Below, one piece after another: positions 24,307-32,560 of a DNA stretch of 64,000 bases (its first letter is position 1; every line of letters starts with the position of its first letter). The position numbers and the translations under genes are program-made. Origin of the DNA: JAAYTY01 sp964569245 (GTDB taxonomy: Bacteria > Fermentibacterota > Fermentibacteria > Fermentibacterales > Fermentibacteraceae); assembly GCA_964569245.1 (NCBI GenBank), contig CAZMTK010000006.1, forward strand, positions 95,828-159,827, read 5' to 3'. Below the pieces are notes generated by a model. It was not told the DNA's origin and made no database searches. It saw nothing but the letters and a program-made list of their open reading frames with translations.

Positions 24307-25761
24307 TCATTCAGACATGCTCGCCATCGCGTCAAGGAATCTCTTGTTGGACTTGTGCTGGGACATCTGCTTCTTGAGAAGCTCCATCGCGTCGACTGGA
24401 TTCAGGTCCACCAGGATCTTTCTCATGATCCAGACCTTGCTGAGGATGTCGTCGTCGAGCAGGAGCTCCTCCTTCCGGGTGCCCGACTTGGTGATGTCTA
24501 TGGCCGGGAACACCCTCCTGTCAGCCAGCCTGCGGTCGAGGACTATCTCGGAATTGCCGGTGCCCTTGAACTCCTCGAAGATGACCTCGTCCATCCTGCT
24601 GCCGGTGTCCACCAAAGCGGTTCCTATGATGGTCAGGCTGCCGCCCTCCTCTATGTTCCTCGCGGCTCCGAAGAAGCGCTTCGGCCGCTGGAGCGCGTTC
24701 GAGTCCACTCCGCCGCTCAGGATCTTGCCCGAGTGCGGGATCACCGTGTTGTTGGCCCTCGCGAGCCTCGTGATCGAGTCGAGCAGGATGACCACGTCAT
24801 GGCCGCTCTCCACCATGCGCTTGGCCTTCTCGAGTACTATGTCGGCAACCTGGACATGACGCTTCGATGCTTCGTCGAAGGTCGAGGCGATGACTTCTCC
24901 GTGTACGTTTCGCCTCATGTCGGTGACCTCCTCCGGCCGCTCGTCTATCAACAGGACGATGAGGACGACCTCGGGATGGTTGCGGGCGATCGCGTTTGCT
25001 ATGTGCTGGAGGAGCATGGTCTTGCCAGCACGCGGGGGCGACACTATCAGGGCGCGCTGACCCATGCCGAGGGGAGTCAGCAGGTCCATTATCCTGCCGG
25101 ACATCTCCTCGGGGTCAGTCTCCAGGAAGAATCTCCTGTCGGGGTAGTAGGGCGTCAGGTCGTCGAAGCTCCGCCTGCTCCTCGCCGCCTCGGGGCTCTT
25201 GTGGTTGACGGTCTCCACACGGAGGAGAGCCAGGTACTTCTCCCCCTCCTTGGGCTCGCGCACCTGCCCGGCAATCGTGTCGCCGGTACGGAGACCGAAC
25301 CTCTTTATCTGGGAAGGGGATACATAGATGTCGTTGGCCCCCGGAAGGTAGTTGGATTCGGTGGCCCTAAGGAAGCCGTAGCCCTCGGGCAGTATCTCGA
25401 GGACTCCCGTGGCGAAGGCCAGTCCGTTGCGCTCCGTCTGGCTCTCGAGGAGCTTCTGGATCAGCTCCCTCTTCCTCGTCCCCGACGTGCCCTTGATGTT
25501 CATTGTCTTGGCGAGGGCCTGCAGCTCCACGAGGGTCTTCTCCTCCAGGTCGGACAGGGAGAGCCCTTCGTGCGGTCGCTCCGATCTGTGGCCGTGGCCG
25601 CGGGGCCTCTCTTCCCGGTCGTGCCCGGCTGGCCCTTCGGCCGAGGCCTCCTGCAGATCGGGCGAGGGCTCCTCCATCTCCTTCACCGCGTTCTCCAGCT
25701 CGGTCGAGCTGCTCTCGTCATCGGTATCGATCGAGGGTAGTCCGTCGAGCGACTTGTCCAC
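24307..25761 (-). CDS. rho: Transcription termination factor Rho
   Basis: 484 residues. A low-complexity acidic/His-rich N-terminal insert (to about residue 68) is followed by the Rho-N helical domain, the RNA-binding cold-shock-like fold (GYGFLRATESNYLPGANDIYVS) and the RecA-type motor: Walker A SPPRAGKT (241-248), Walker B VVILLDSITRL, and the Q/R loops. It is an RNA-dependent helicase that terminates untranslated transcripts. The start is GTG 25761 after AAGGAG. It heads the operon, with a ~150-nt leader from the candidate promoter, consistent with the leader-mediated control often seen for rho. Confidence 0.98.
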   Translation of the reverse strand: MDKSLDGLPSIDTDDESSSTELENAVKEMEEPSPDLQEASAEGPAGHDREERPRGHGHRSERPHEGLSLSDLEEKTLVELQALAKTMNIKGTSGTRKRELIQKLLESQTERNGLAFATGVLEILPEGYGFLRATESNYLPGANDIYVSPSQIKRFGLRTGDTIAGQVREPKEGEKYLALLRVETVNHKSPEAARSRRSFDDLTPYYPDRRFFLETDPEEMSGRIMDLLTPLGMGQRALIVSPPRAGKTMLLQHIANAIARNHPEVVLIVLLIDERPEEVTDMRRNVHGEVIASTFDEASKRHVQVADIVLEKAKRMVESGHDVVILLDSITRLARANNTVIPHSGKILSGGVDSNALQRPKRFFGAARNIEEGGSLTIIGTALVDTGSRMDEVIFEEFKGTGNSEIVLDRRLADRRVFPAIDITKSGTRKEELLLDDDILSKVWIMRKILVDLNPVDAMELLKKQMSQHKSNKRFLDAMASMSE

Positions 25762-26057
25762 TTCGGCTCCTTGTCCTGTTCGGGTTGCAGAGAGGTCGGC
25801 GGATTGTCCAGCCCGCCTGCCCTCGGTCAGCTATTCGGGATGATAGGCGTCGCATCGTGGTTCGATGGTCTGGCACTGTTCCCAGGGACTTCGATTTCTA
25901 CGGGATGCGGACAATACATTAGGTCGTCCGCTCCCAGCGTCAATCCCCCGAACGCGAAGCTCTTCCGGCTTTCTGCCGCAGCCGGCCTCGCCCGGGATGC
26001 GACAAGGCGAGCAGCTTTCTTCATACTCCCCCGTCCGATCTCCGAGGAGTGGCGCTC
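25762..26057. other. Divergent intergenic region between rho and the GGDEF gene
   Basis: About 296 nt. It holds the candidate rho promoter and leader on the minus strand. Toward the plus gene only GAGGAG before the start is clear. Nothing else was recognised. Confidence 0.4.
25916..25943 (-). promoter_or_regulatory. Candidate rho promoter
   Basis: On the minus strand TTGACG (25943-25938) is followed after 16 nt by TAATGT (25921-25916). It would give a ~150-nt untranslated leader before the rho GTG. The -10 match is weak. Confidence 0.4.
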
Positions 26058-27608
26058 TTGAAGACTTTACGCTTCGCTCTCTCCGCACTGGGCGTTGCGC
26101 TGCTCGCAGCGGTGTCGCTGCGAGAGACTGCTCCTGTGGATCTTCCCGCATGGGCGGCATGGGTTCTTGCGGGGCTGCTCTCGGCAGGAGTCCTCTCTAT
26201 CGTTCTGCTGGCGCCTCGGCGCACTGCTGCGGGGCTCTGGATCCTATCCTCCGGCATGGTATCGGCGGCCGTGAGCCTCGCCGGCGGAATGGGCGGACCG
26301 CTCTCCCCCCTGTGCTTCGTCTTTCTCGTCTGGCTGGCTCACCCCTCAACCGGAGGGCCCGCCGCTGAGGCCGGCCTTCTCATGGGAGTAGCCGAAGCCG
26401 TGGCTCGAGCTTCCGGAGGCGGCTGGAGCATTGACCAGATGGTATCCCGTGGATGGGGGGCATTCGCTGTGATGCTCGCCCTGCCGGTGTTCGGCCTCGT
26501 GTGCGAAGCCATGCTGGAAAGGCTGGGGAAAACGCTTCTCGAGAGCCGGAAGAGACCCTCCGAGCGGGCCGCCGAGGCTCCCGGAGGGTGGGGGGACGGA
26601 TTCCGCAAGCTCGTGGAGGAGTGCTGCGCATCTTCCGGCGTAGCTGGTGCGATACATACTGTCACGGCGTGGCTGCAAGGGCTCTCCGGCGGGCTGACGG
26701 TCACGACTGCTCTTATGGGAAGCTCGGGCGACCGTCTCGAGATCTACGAGTCCATGGGCCCTCTCGCGGAGGGCAGAACTGGGCAGAGCGTTCCCATGGG
26801 CGAAAGCGTCGCAGCCTGGGTGGTCGCGAGCGGAAGGGCCGCGAGGAGGAGCGGTCTCCAGGATGGCGAGCGGCCGGTCAGGACCATCGGCGATTCAACC
26901 GGCCCCGGGGCCTCTTCGTGCGCCGCTGCTCCCGTCCTCACCTCCGGGCGGACTGTCGGCGTGGTCCTGGTGGAGAGCTCCGATGACGGCGGAGTGGAGC
27001 CTGGCGTCGAGAGCGCTCTGCTCTCAGCCTCGGCCCTCCTCGGCCTGACCCTCGAGAAGCTTCTGCTGGAGGAGCGGAGGCGGTCGCAGTCGGGCAGGGA
27101 CGGCCTGACCGGGCTGCCCTCCATGACCGACCTGATGGAGCATCTGAGGCATGCCGCGAGGGAAGTCCAGCGATTCGGGAAGAGCGTAGCCGTGCTTGTC
27201 GTCTCCATAGACGGCCTGGACAGGATCAACGAGGAGATGGGCTTCCGAAGCGGGGACATCGCGCTGAAGCGCTGCGCCTCCAGCCTCAGGACGATGCTCG
27301 GGGAGGGCGTGATGCTGGCCAGGATCGGCGGCAACAGGTTCGCTGCATGTCTTCCGGGCGCCGACAGGGCTTCCGCCGAGGCCATGGCCGAGTGCATCAC
27401 GAGGACCTTCTCCAGGCAGCCCATCCTGATCGGCGACAGGGAGTCTTCCGTCACTGTGAGCATAGGAGGAGCCTGTACAAGGACCGATCGCAAGCTCCAG
27501 TCTCTGCCTTCCGAAGCCGGCAGGGCGCTCGAAAACGCCCGGGCGGCCGGGCCCGGGTCCTTCCGGGTGGTGGAGATCTCGGCCATCCAGACCGGCGCAC
27601 CGAAGTGA
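26058..27608 (+). CDS. Membrane GAF-GGDEF protein with degenerate active site
   Basis: About 516 residues. Four or more N-terminal membrane helices (to ~150) are followed by a GAF-like domain (~200-330, for example VPMGESVAAWVVASGRAAR) and a C-terminal GGDEF domain introduced by RDGLTGLPS. The active-site loop is ARIGGNRFAACL, with GGNRF instead of GG(D/E)EF and no RxxD inhibitory site, so cyclase activity is doubtful. It may be a c-di-GMP or GTP sensor, or a structural relic. TTG 26058 is preferred because GAGGAG (26044-26049) is correctly spaced for it; GTG 26049 overlaps that site. Confidence 0.8.
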   Translation: MKTLRFALSALGVALLAAVSLRETAPVDLPAWAAWVLAGLLSAGVLSIVLLAPRRTAAGLWILSSGMVSAAVSLAGGMGGPLSPLCFVFLVWLAHPSTGGPAAEAGLLMGVAEAVARASGGGWSIDQMVSRGWGAFAVMLALPVFGLVCEAMLERLGKTLLESRKRPSERAAEAPGGWGDGFRKLVEECCASSGVAGAIHTVTAWLQGLSGGLTVTTALMGSSGDRLEIYESMGPLAEGRTGQSVPMGESVAAWVVASGRAARRSGLQDGERPVRTIGDSTGPGASSCAAAPVLTSGRTVGVVLVESSDDGGVEPGVESALLSASALLGLTLEKLLLEERRRSQSGRDGLTGLPSMTDLMEHLRHAAREVQRFGKSVAVLVVSIDGLDRINEEMGFRSGDIALKRCASSLRTMLGEGVMLARIGGNRFAACLPGADRASAEAMAECITRTFSRQPILIGDRESSVTVSIGGACTRTDRKLQSLPSEAGRALENARAAGPGSFRVVEISAIQTGAPK

Positions 27609-28000
27609 GGAGCCGCCCTGCAAAGAGGCTCCTGCTGGCAGCAGTAGCCGCAGCAGTCTGGCTCCAGAGCGACAGGCCGGCAATCATCCGTGAGCCCATC
27701 TTTCCATTTCAGGACAAGGTATTCCATGTCATCGAATTCGCAGTAGTGGGACTGGCCCTCTCTGCCAACCGGGACCTCTTCGGCAGGAGACATCCCTGGA
27801 TCGCGATGGCCGCTGCCGGACTGGCGTGGGCCGGACTGGACGAGGTGCACCAGTCCTGGGTTCCCGGGCGGGACTGCTCGACGCTCGATTTCGCGGCAGA
27901 CGCCCTCGGACTGGGCTTGGCGCTGCTTGCCGTCCGCAGGCGGTTCCAGCGAGTCGCCCTGGCGGACAAGTCTGAGAACCAGTATGATATGAATTCATGA
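27605..28000 (+). CDS. VanZ-like membrane protein
   Basis: 131 residues with four hydrophobic segments and the VanZ-family motifs FQDKVFHVIEFAVVGLAL and DEVHQSWVPGRDCSTLDFAADALG. VanZ-like proteins are small membrane proteins of poorly known function, some affecting glycopeptide sensitivity or envelope phosphate chemistry. The start is GTG 27605, overlapping the GGDEF stop (GTGA), so the two are probably co-translated. The presence of acidic and His residues in the motifs hints at a catalytic role, which is unproven. Confidence 0.82.
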   Translation: MRSRPAKRLLLAAVAAAVWLQSDRPAIIREPIFPFQDKVFHVIEFAVVGLALSANRDLFGRRHPWIAMAAAGLAWAGLDEVHQSWVPGRDCSTLDFAADALGLGLALLAVRRRFQRVALADKSENQYDMNS

Positions 28001-28015
28001 AGATGGCAGACCTTC

Positions 28016-28044
28016 TTGACACCATGCCTTCGGAGGGATAACAT
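28016..28044 (+). promoter_or_regulatory. Sigma70-type promoter before the coiled-coil lipoprotein
   Basis: TTGACA (28016-28021), a 17-nt spacer and TAACAT (28039-28044) make the best-matching promoter seen in the window. It gives a leader of about 95 nt before the ATG at 28148. The leader includes CTTTTCAAGTATCTT near 28080, which resembles an arm of the inverted-repeat element family. Confidence 0.6.
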
Positions 28045-28147
28045 CCCGCAGGAGGAAGGGGTCTCCGAACAGGAAAAGGCTTTTCAAGTATCTTTGGTGC
28101 ATCAGGGGTGCAGTTTTCCTGAAAGTCCATGAGAGGAGGTTCCGGGT

Positions 28148-28414
28148 ATGCGTAGATCCAGAATGGTCTGGCTCTGCCTGGCCATGCTCGTCACCGCTCT
28201 GGTCGTCTCGGCCTGCGGTCCGAGCCAGGAGCAGATCCGCGCCAGAGACGACGCCAGGGCTGCGGCGCTTGCCGCCGAGGCCAGGGCCGCCAGCCTCGAG
28301 GCTGAGTACAACAGGCTTCTCGAGCAGATCCCGCAGAAGGAAGCCCAGATCCAGCAGCTCCAGCAGACCCTTGCCGAGCTGCAGGCCGAGTACCAGGCCC
28401 TCGGCGGCCGCTAG
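28148..28414 (+). CDS. Small coiled-coil lipoprotein
   Basis: 88 residues. The lipoprotein signal ends in VVSAC (Cys24). The mature part is one Ala/Glu/Gln-rich coiled coil (residues ~28-85, heptad-like QIQQLQQTLAELQAEYQAL). In size and design it resembles Lpp-like or Pal-associated coiled-coil lipoproteins that sit between the outer membrane and the wall. The C-terminus lacks the terminal Lys of Lpp. The start is ATG 28148 with GAGAGGAGG upstream. The LysM protein follows after 21 nt, probably forming a pair. Confidence 0.75.
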   Translation: MRRSRMVWLCLAMLVTALVVSACGPSQEQIRARDDARAAALAAEARAASLEAEYNRLLEQIPQKEAQIQQLQQTLAELQAEYQALGGR

Positions 28415-28435
28415 CAGGAGGGGAGGAAGAACAAC

Positions 28436-29113
28436 ATGAAGCGTACTATGCTGATCGCTCTGGTGCTCTGCCTCGGCCTCGCCGGCAGCGCCTGGGCCCG
28501 TACCTGGACAGCCGACGAGCTGTCGCAGTATTCGCGCCAGGACATCGAGGCGATGGGCAACGACAATCTCCCGCTGCAGATAGCCTACTGGGAGTGGGTC
28601 AAGGCCGAGGCCGACGCCCGCATCGCCGAGTGGGAGCCCCGGGTCCTGCCCCTGCGCTCTCAGGCGGCCGACCTTGACGCCCAGATAGCCGACCTCCAGA
28701 ACCAGATCAACCAGCTCAGGGCAGACATCGAGCGTCTCCGCAACTCGGGCGTGCCCCACAGGATCGTAGAGGGCGAGTGCCTCTGGCGCATCGCTTCCTA
28801 CCACTACTACTTCAACGACGGCACGAAGTGGCCTCTGATCTACGATCGCAACCGCGACAAGATCAGCGACCCCGACCTGATCTACGCGGGCGACACCATC
28901 ATCATCCCCGTGCCCTATGCCACCAGCTACACGGTCGTCGAGGGCGACTTCCTCGGGAAGATCGCCGGCTACGGCATCGTTTACGGCGACAGGGGCATGT
29001 GGCCGCAGCTCTACGAGGCGAACCGGAATCAGATCAGCGACCCGAACCTGATCTATCCCGGCCAGGTCCTCACCATCCCCAGGACCGGATCCTGGCCCGG
29101 GTCCGGCCGTTAG
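28436..29113 (+). CDS. Exported coiled-coil protein with two LysM domains
   Basis: 225 residues. A signal peptide (ALVLCLGLAGSAWA) is followed by a helical coiled coil (~65-102, LDAQIADLQNQINQLRADI). Two LysM repeats follow: HRIVEGECLWRIASYHYYF ... DLIYAGDTIIIP and YTVVEGDFLGKIAGYGIVYG ... NLIYPGQVLTIP. LysM binds N-acetylglucosamine in peptidoglycan. With the preceding coiled-coil lipoprotein it could bridge membrane and wall. The start is ATG 28436 with AGGAGGGGAGG upstream, and a hairpin terminator follows. Confidence 0.88.
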   Translation: MKRTMLIALVLCLGLAGSAWARTWTADELSQYSRQDIEAMGNDNLPLQIAYWEWVKAEADARIAEWEPRVLPLRSQAADLDAQIADLQNQINQLRADIERLRNSGVPHRIVEGECLWRIASYHYYFNDGTKWPLIYDRNRDKISDPDLIYAGDTIIIPVPYATSYTVVEGDFLGKIAGYGIVYGDRGMWPQLYEANRNQISDPNLIYPGQVLTIPRTGSWPGSGR

Positions 29114-29126
29114 AAGAGCCAGCAGA

Positions 29127-29164
29127 GGGGAAGCTCCTCCGGAGACGGGGGAGCTTCCCTTTTC
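29127..29164 (+). terminator. Intrinsic terminator after the LysM gene
   Basis: GGGAAGCTCC and GGGAGCTTCCC form a stem, with TTTT directly after. The PhoH gene starts only 22 nt later, so that operon would rely on read-through or a promoter not recognised. Confidence 0.75.
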
Positions 29165-29185
29165 GCGCCGGATGACGACAAGCGA

Positions 29186-30142
29186 ATGAATGCAGGAACC
29201 AGCACCGCCAGAAGGGATCTGCCTCCAGAGGAGGCCGGTCTCGTCCTGGGGCCTGGCGATTCCTGGCTCAGGCTTATCTGCTCCCGTCTGGGAGTGCAGG
29301 CGGTCTATCGTGACGGCAGGATCGCATTCACGGGCGAAGCTTCGGCCGCCGAGAAGGCGGCCTGCGTCGTGGACCGACTCAGGGAGGATCTCGCCGCGAC
29401 CGGCGAGGTGAGGGAGATGACGCTCTACAAGGCCCTCGACTTCCCTGCGCCCTGCGACTCGCGTCCCGAGCTGATCGTTCCGGGCAAGGCCGGGCGGGTG
29501 GTTCCAAAGACCCCCGGCCAGGCCGAGTACATGAAGGCCATGAGGGAATCGGAGATAGTCTTCAGCATAGGCCCGGCAGGAACGGGCAAGACCTTCCTCG
29601 CCGTCGCCTCCGCGGTCGAAGCCCTGCGTGACGGGCAGGTCGGCAGGATCATCATCACCAGGCCTGCCGTGGAGGCCGGCGAGAACCTGGGCTTCCTCCC
29701 GGGGGACCTTCAGCAGAAGATAGATCCATATCTCAAGCCCATCTACGACGCCCTCAACGATACGCTTTCCCCTGCGAGGCTGAAGCGCAGCATGGAGAAC
29801 CAGGTCATCGAGGTGGCCCCGCTGGCGTACATGAGGGGGCGTACCCTGAACGACTCGTTCGTGATCCTCGACGAGGCCCAGAACACGACTCTCACCCAGC
29901 TCAAGATGTTTCTTACGCGGATGGGATTCAGGTCGAGAGTCGTGGTGACCGGCGACATCACTCAGATAGATCTTCGCCCGGTGACCTCGAGCGGCCTGGT
30001 GAGGATACAGGGGATACTCGGCGGGGTTGAGGGCATAAGATTCGTCTACATGAGCGAGCAGGACGTGGTAAGGCACCCGCTCGTCCAGAGGATCATCTCG
30101 GCCTTTTCGAAGGCCTCGGCCGAAGAGTCGGAACAGGGATGA
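29186..30142 (+). CDS. phoH: PhoH-family ATPase
   Basis: 318 residues. A short KH-like N-terminal region precedes a P-loop domain with Walker A GPAGTGKT (129-136), Walker B FVILDEAQNTT and the conserved VVTGDITQIDL. PhoH-like proteins are linked to RNA metabolism and phosphate starvation, and they commonly sit with pgpH and ybeY as here. ATG 29186 has no strong ribosome-binding site. The stop overlaps the next ATG (ATGA, 30139-30142). Confidence 0.95.
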   Translation: MNAGTSTARRDLPPEEAGLVLGPGDSWLRLICSRLGVQAVYRDGRIAFTGEASAAEKAACVVDRLREDLAATGEVREMTLYKALDFPAPCDSRPELIVPGKAGRVVPKTPGQAEYMKAMRESEIVFSIGPAGTGKTFLAVASAVEALRDGQVGRIIITRPAVEAGENLGFLPGDLQQKIDPYLKPIYDALNDTLSPARLKRSMENQVIEVAPLAYMRGRTLNDSFVILDEAQNTTLTQLKMFLTRMGFRSRVVVTGDITQIDLRPVTSSGLVRIQGILGGVEGIRFVYMSEQDVVRHPLVQRIISAFSKASAEESEQG

Positions 30143-32205
30143 AGCGCCCCTTCGAGATCCTGCTCGTAGTGGCCTCCTTCGCGGGGGTCTCCCTTCTTCT
30201 CTTCCTCGACAGGCAGCAGCCGATGTTCGACCTGGAGGTAGGCGAGGGCCAGCTCGTCCCCGAAGGGATAGTCGCTCCCGTCGACTTCGCAGTGCCGATG
30301 GGAGCCGATGAGGAGCGGGAGATGAGGGGCAGGCTCGAGCTCGAGACCCCGATCTACCTTGTGTACGACGACGAGGAGTGGAGCCGCCTCGAGCCCGTTC
30401 TCAGGAGCAGGATGCTGGCCGTCACCAGCGACACAACCTTCGTGAACGGCGCCGTCGGACTGCTCCAGGCGATGTACGACAAAGGCGTGATGGTGGACAT
30501 CGAGTCGCTCAGGGCGTCGTTCACCGGTGATTCGGCCGTGGTCCGCCGAGGCGGTGACGACAGCAGGGAGCTTCCTCTGGGAAGCCTCAATCTGCATCAG
30601 TTCTCGGAGGTCTCGCGGGCCTTCCGCCAGTCGCTCGAAGGCGGCGGGCTGCCTTCTGGCACGGCTGACTCGCTTGCCGCCCTGCTTCTACCCAACGTCA
30701 CCACGGACAGCGCGAGGCGATCGGACCTCATCGAATCCCGGATTGCTGCGTGCGACGGAATAGACACCGTCTTCCGGAGCGGTGACGTGCTGGTTCCGCC
30801 CGGCGGGAGGATCACGAGGGAGAACATCAGGTGGCTGTCCGCCCTTCGGGAGTCAGAGCATTCGATCGCGGGCGGAAGGTGGACGAGATACCTTCTCGCG
30901 CGGCTCCTCCTGGTGACCGGGTTGGTGTGCGTCGTCATCCTCTACGTCAGGGACTCGATGCCCGAGACATGGAAGTCCCGCAGCAGGTCCCTCCTCCTGA
31001 TGACCGCATGGATCCTCTCCCTGGCGGGGACAGGACTGGCTTGGCTCATCGTCGGCAGCCCCATCAGGGGCTCCTTCGCCTCGCTGGTGACCTTCGGAGC
31101 CGCTCTCACCGGGATCTTCTTCAGACGCAGACACGCAGCGGTTCTGTCCTTCGTCTTCGCCGCCGCCACTGCCGCCGGCCAGCCCCACGCGTACAGCAGC
31201 GTCCTCGTCACGGCCGCCGCCGGCTCTCTCGCAGGTTATGCGGCGTGGGACCTCAGGAGGCGCAGCAGCATACCCTGGAGCATAGGCCTTTCGGCCATGG
31301 GCGGCGTCTCCATGCTTCTCCTGTGCCGTCTCCTGGACATCAGCACCGGAACGCGGGGGCTCTTCGCACCGCTGGTCGAGATCGTCCTCTCCTCGGTAGC
31401 AGGCGTGGGCCTAGCTTCGGCTCTGCTCCAGATCTTCGAGAAGGTGTTCGGCGTCTTCACTGTTCTCTCCATCGGAGAGGCGAGGAACAGGAGCCATCCG
31501 CTGCTGGTGGACCTGAGCCGTTTCGCCATGGGAACCTGGCAGCACTCCCAGGACGTGGCCGACCTCGCCGCCGAGGCTGCCCGGGCGATAGAGGCCGATG
31601 CCGACCTGGCCGAGGCCGGGGGCCTCTATCACGACGTGGGCAAGCTGAAGGAGCCCTACTACTTCATCGAGAACCTCACTCACGGTACCGGAGACCAGGC
31701 CAATCCGCACGATTCCATGCATCCGATGGAAAGCTACCGCAGGGTCATTGCGCATGTGCCAGAGGGTGTGAGGCTCGCGAAAAAGTTCAGGGTTCCCGCG
31801 CCGATAATCGACATCATCGAGCAGCACCACGGGACCACCTGCGTGAAGAGCTTCTACGAGAAGGCGAAAAGACTGGCCGCCTCGCCCGACGAAGTGAGGC
31901 AGTCCGACTACAGGTACAGGGGGCCCATCCCCGCGTCCCGGGAAGCCGCCCTGGTGATGCTGGCCGACGCGGTGGACTCCGCCGCGAAGGGAATCCAGTC
32001 GCCTTCGATGGAGACCATCGCCTCGACGGTGGCCACCGTGATAGAGGACAAGGACACTGACGGCCAGCTCGACAACTGCCACATCACGAGGGGCAATCTG
32101 AAGTCGATAGAGCGTGCCTTCCTCCAGGTCCTCCGCGGGCGATTCCACGAGAGGGTGAAGGACTACCCCTATGGCTCGGAGCCTGACCGTAACGGCGGAA
32201 TGTGA
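30139..32205 (+). CDS. pgpH: 7TM-HD c-di-AMP phosphodiesterase (PgpH type)
   Basis: 688 residues. There is one N-terminal helix, a large exported 7TMR-HDED domain (~30-250), seven membrane helices (~255-450) and a cytoplasmic HD domain. The HD residues are visible in WQHSQDVADL, GLYHDVGKLKEPYYF, DSMHPMESY, IEQHHGTTC and LADAVDSA. Characterised members (YqfF/PgpH) hydrolyse c-di-AMP. The position between phoH and ybeY is the standard one. It overlaps phoH by 4 nt and ybeY by 35 nt. Confidence 0.95.
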   Translation: MKRPFEILLVVASFAGVSLLLFLDRQQPMFDLEVGEGQLVPEGIVAPVDFAVPMGADEEREMRGRLELETPIYLVYDDEEWSRLEPVLRSRMLAVTSDTTFVNGAVGLLQAMYDKGVMVDIESLRASFTGDSAVVRRGGDDSRELPLGSLNLHQFSEVSRAFRQSLEGGGLPSGTADSLAALLLPNVTTDSARRSDLIESRIAACDGIDTVFRSGDVLVPPGGRITRENIRWLSALRESEHSIAGGRWTRYLLARLLLVTGLVCVVILYVRDSMPETWKSRSRSLLLMTAWILSLAGTGLAWLIVGSPIRGSFASLVTFGAALTGIFFRRRHAAVLSFVFAAATAAGQPHAYSSVLVTAAAGSLAGYAAWDLRRRSSIPWSIGLSAMGGVSMLLLCRLLDISTGTRGLFAPLVEIVLSSVAGVGLASALLQIFEKVFGVFTVLSIGEARNRSHPLLVDLSRFAMGTWQHSQDVADLAAEAARAIEADADLAEAGGLYHDVGKLKEPYYFIENLTHGTGDQANPHDSMHPMESYRRVIAHVPEGVRLAKKFRVPAPIIDIIEQHHGTTCVKSFYEKAKRLAASPDEVRQSDYRYRGPIPASREAALVMLADAVDSAAKGIQSPSMETIASTVATVIEDKDTDGQLDNCHITRGNLKSIERAFLQVLRGRFHERVKDYPYGSEPDRNGGM

Positions 32206-32560
32206 CTGTCCGGGCCTCGACGGGAAGATGCTCGAGGGCCTGCTGGATCCCTTGCTCGAAGGCGACATAGAGATCGTCCTGACCGATCCAGGTTGCATGC
32301 GTGTCCTGAACCGGCGCTTCCGTATGACAGACAGACCCACCGACGTCCTCACCTTCGACATGTCGGAGGGCCCCGGGGCGCCCGAGGGCGTGATCTGCGT
32401 CGACTGCCGGCTGTTCCCCCCGCTGGAGGCGATCCTGGAGAGGATATTCCACGGCTATCTGCACCTCGCCGGACACAGGCATGATTCCCCCGAAGGCGAG
32501 GAGGAGATGGCAGTCCTGACGGAAGAGCTCGTCTGCAGGGTCATGGAGGCCGCGCGATGA
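32171..32560 (+). CDS. ybeY: Endoribonuclease YbeY
   Basis: 129 residues. The three-His zinc motif is present as HGYLHLAGHRHDS (about residues 98-110), and TDVLTFDM corresponds to the family's DVLSFP-type strand. YbeY processes rRNA 3' ends and aids ribosome quality control. It is shorter than the E. coli protein (155) but intact. The start is ATG 32171 with AGGA upstream, inside the end of pgpH. Confidence 0.94.
   Translation: MARSLTVTAECDCPGLDGKMLEGLLDPLLEGDIEIVLTDPGCMRVLNRRFRMTDRPTDVLTFDMSEGPGAPEGVICVDCRLFPPLEAILERIFHGYLHLAGHRHDSPEGEEEMAVLTEELVCRVMEAAR

Noticed and set aside
27995..30076. Long minus-strand frame over the LysM and PhoH genes
   Set aside because: Antisense shadow of three well-supported genes.
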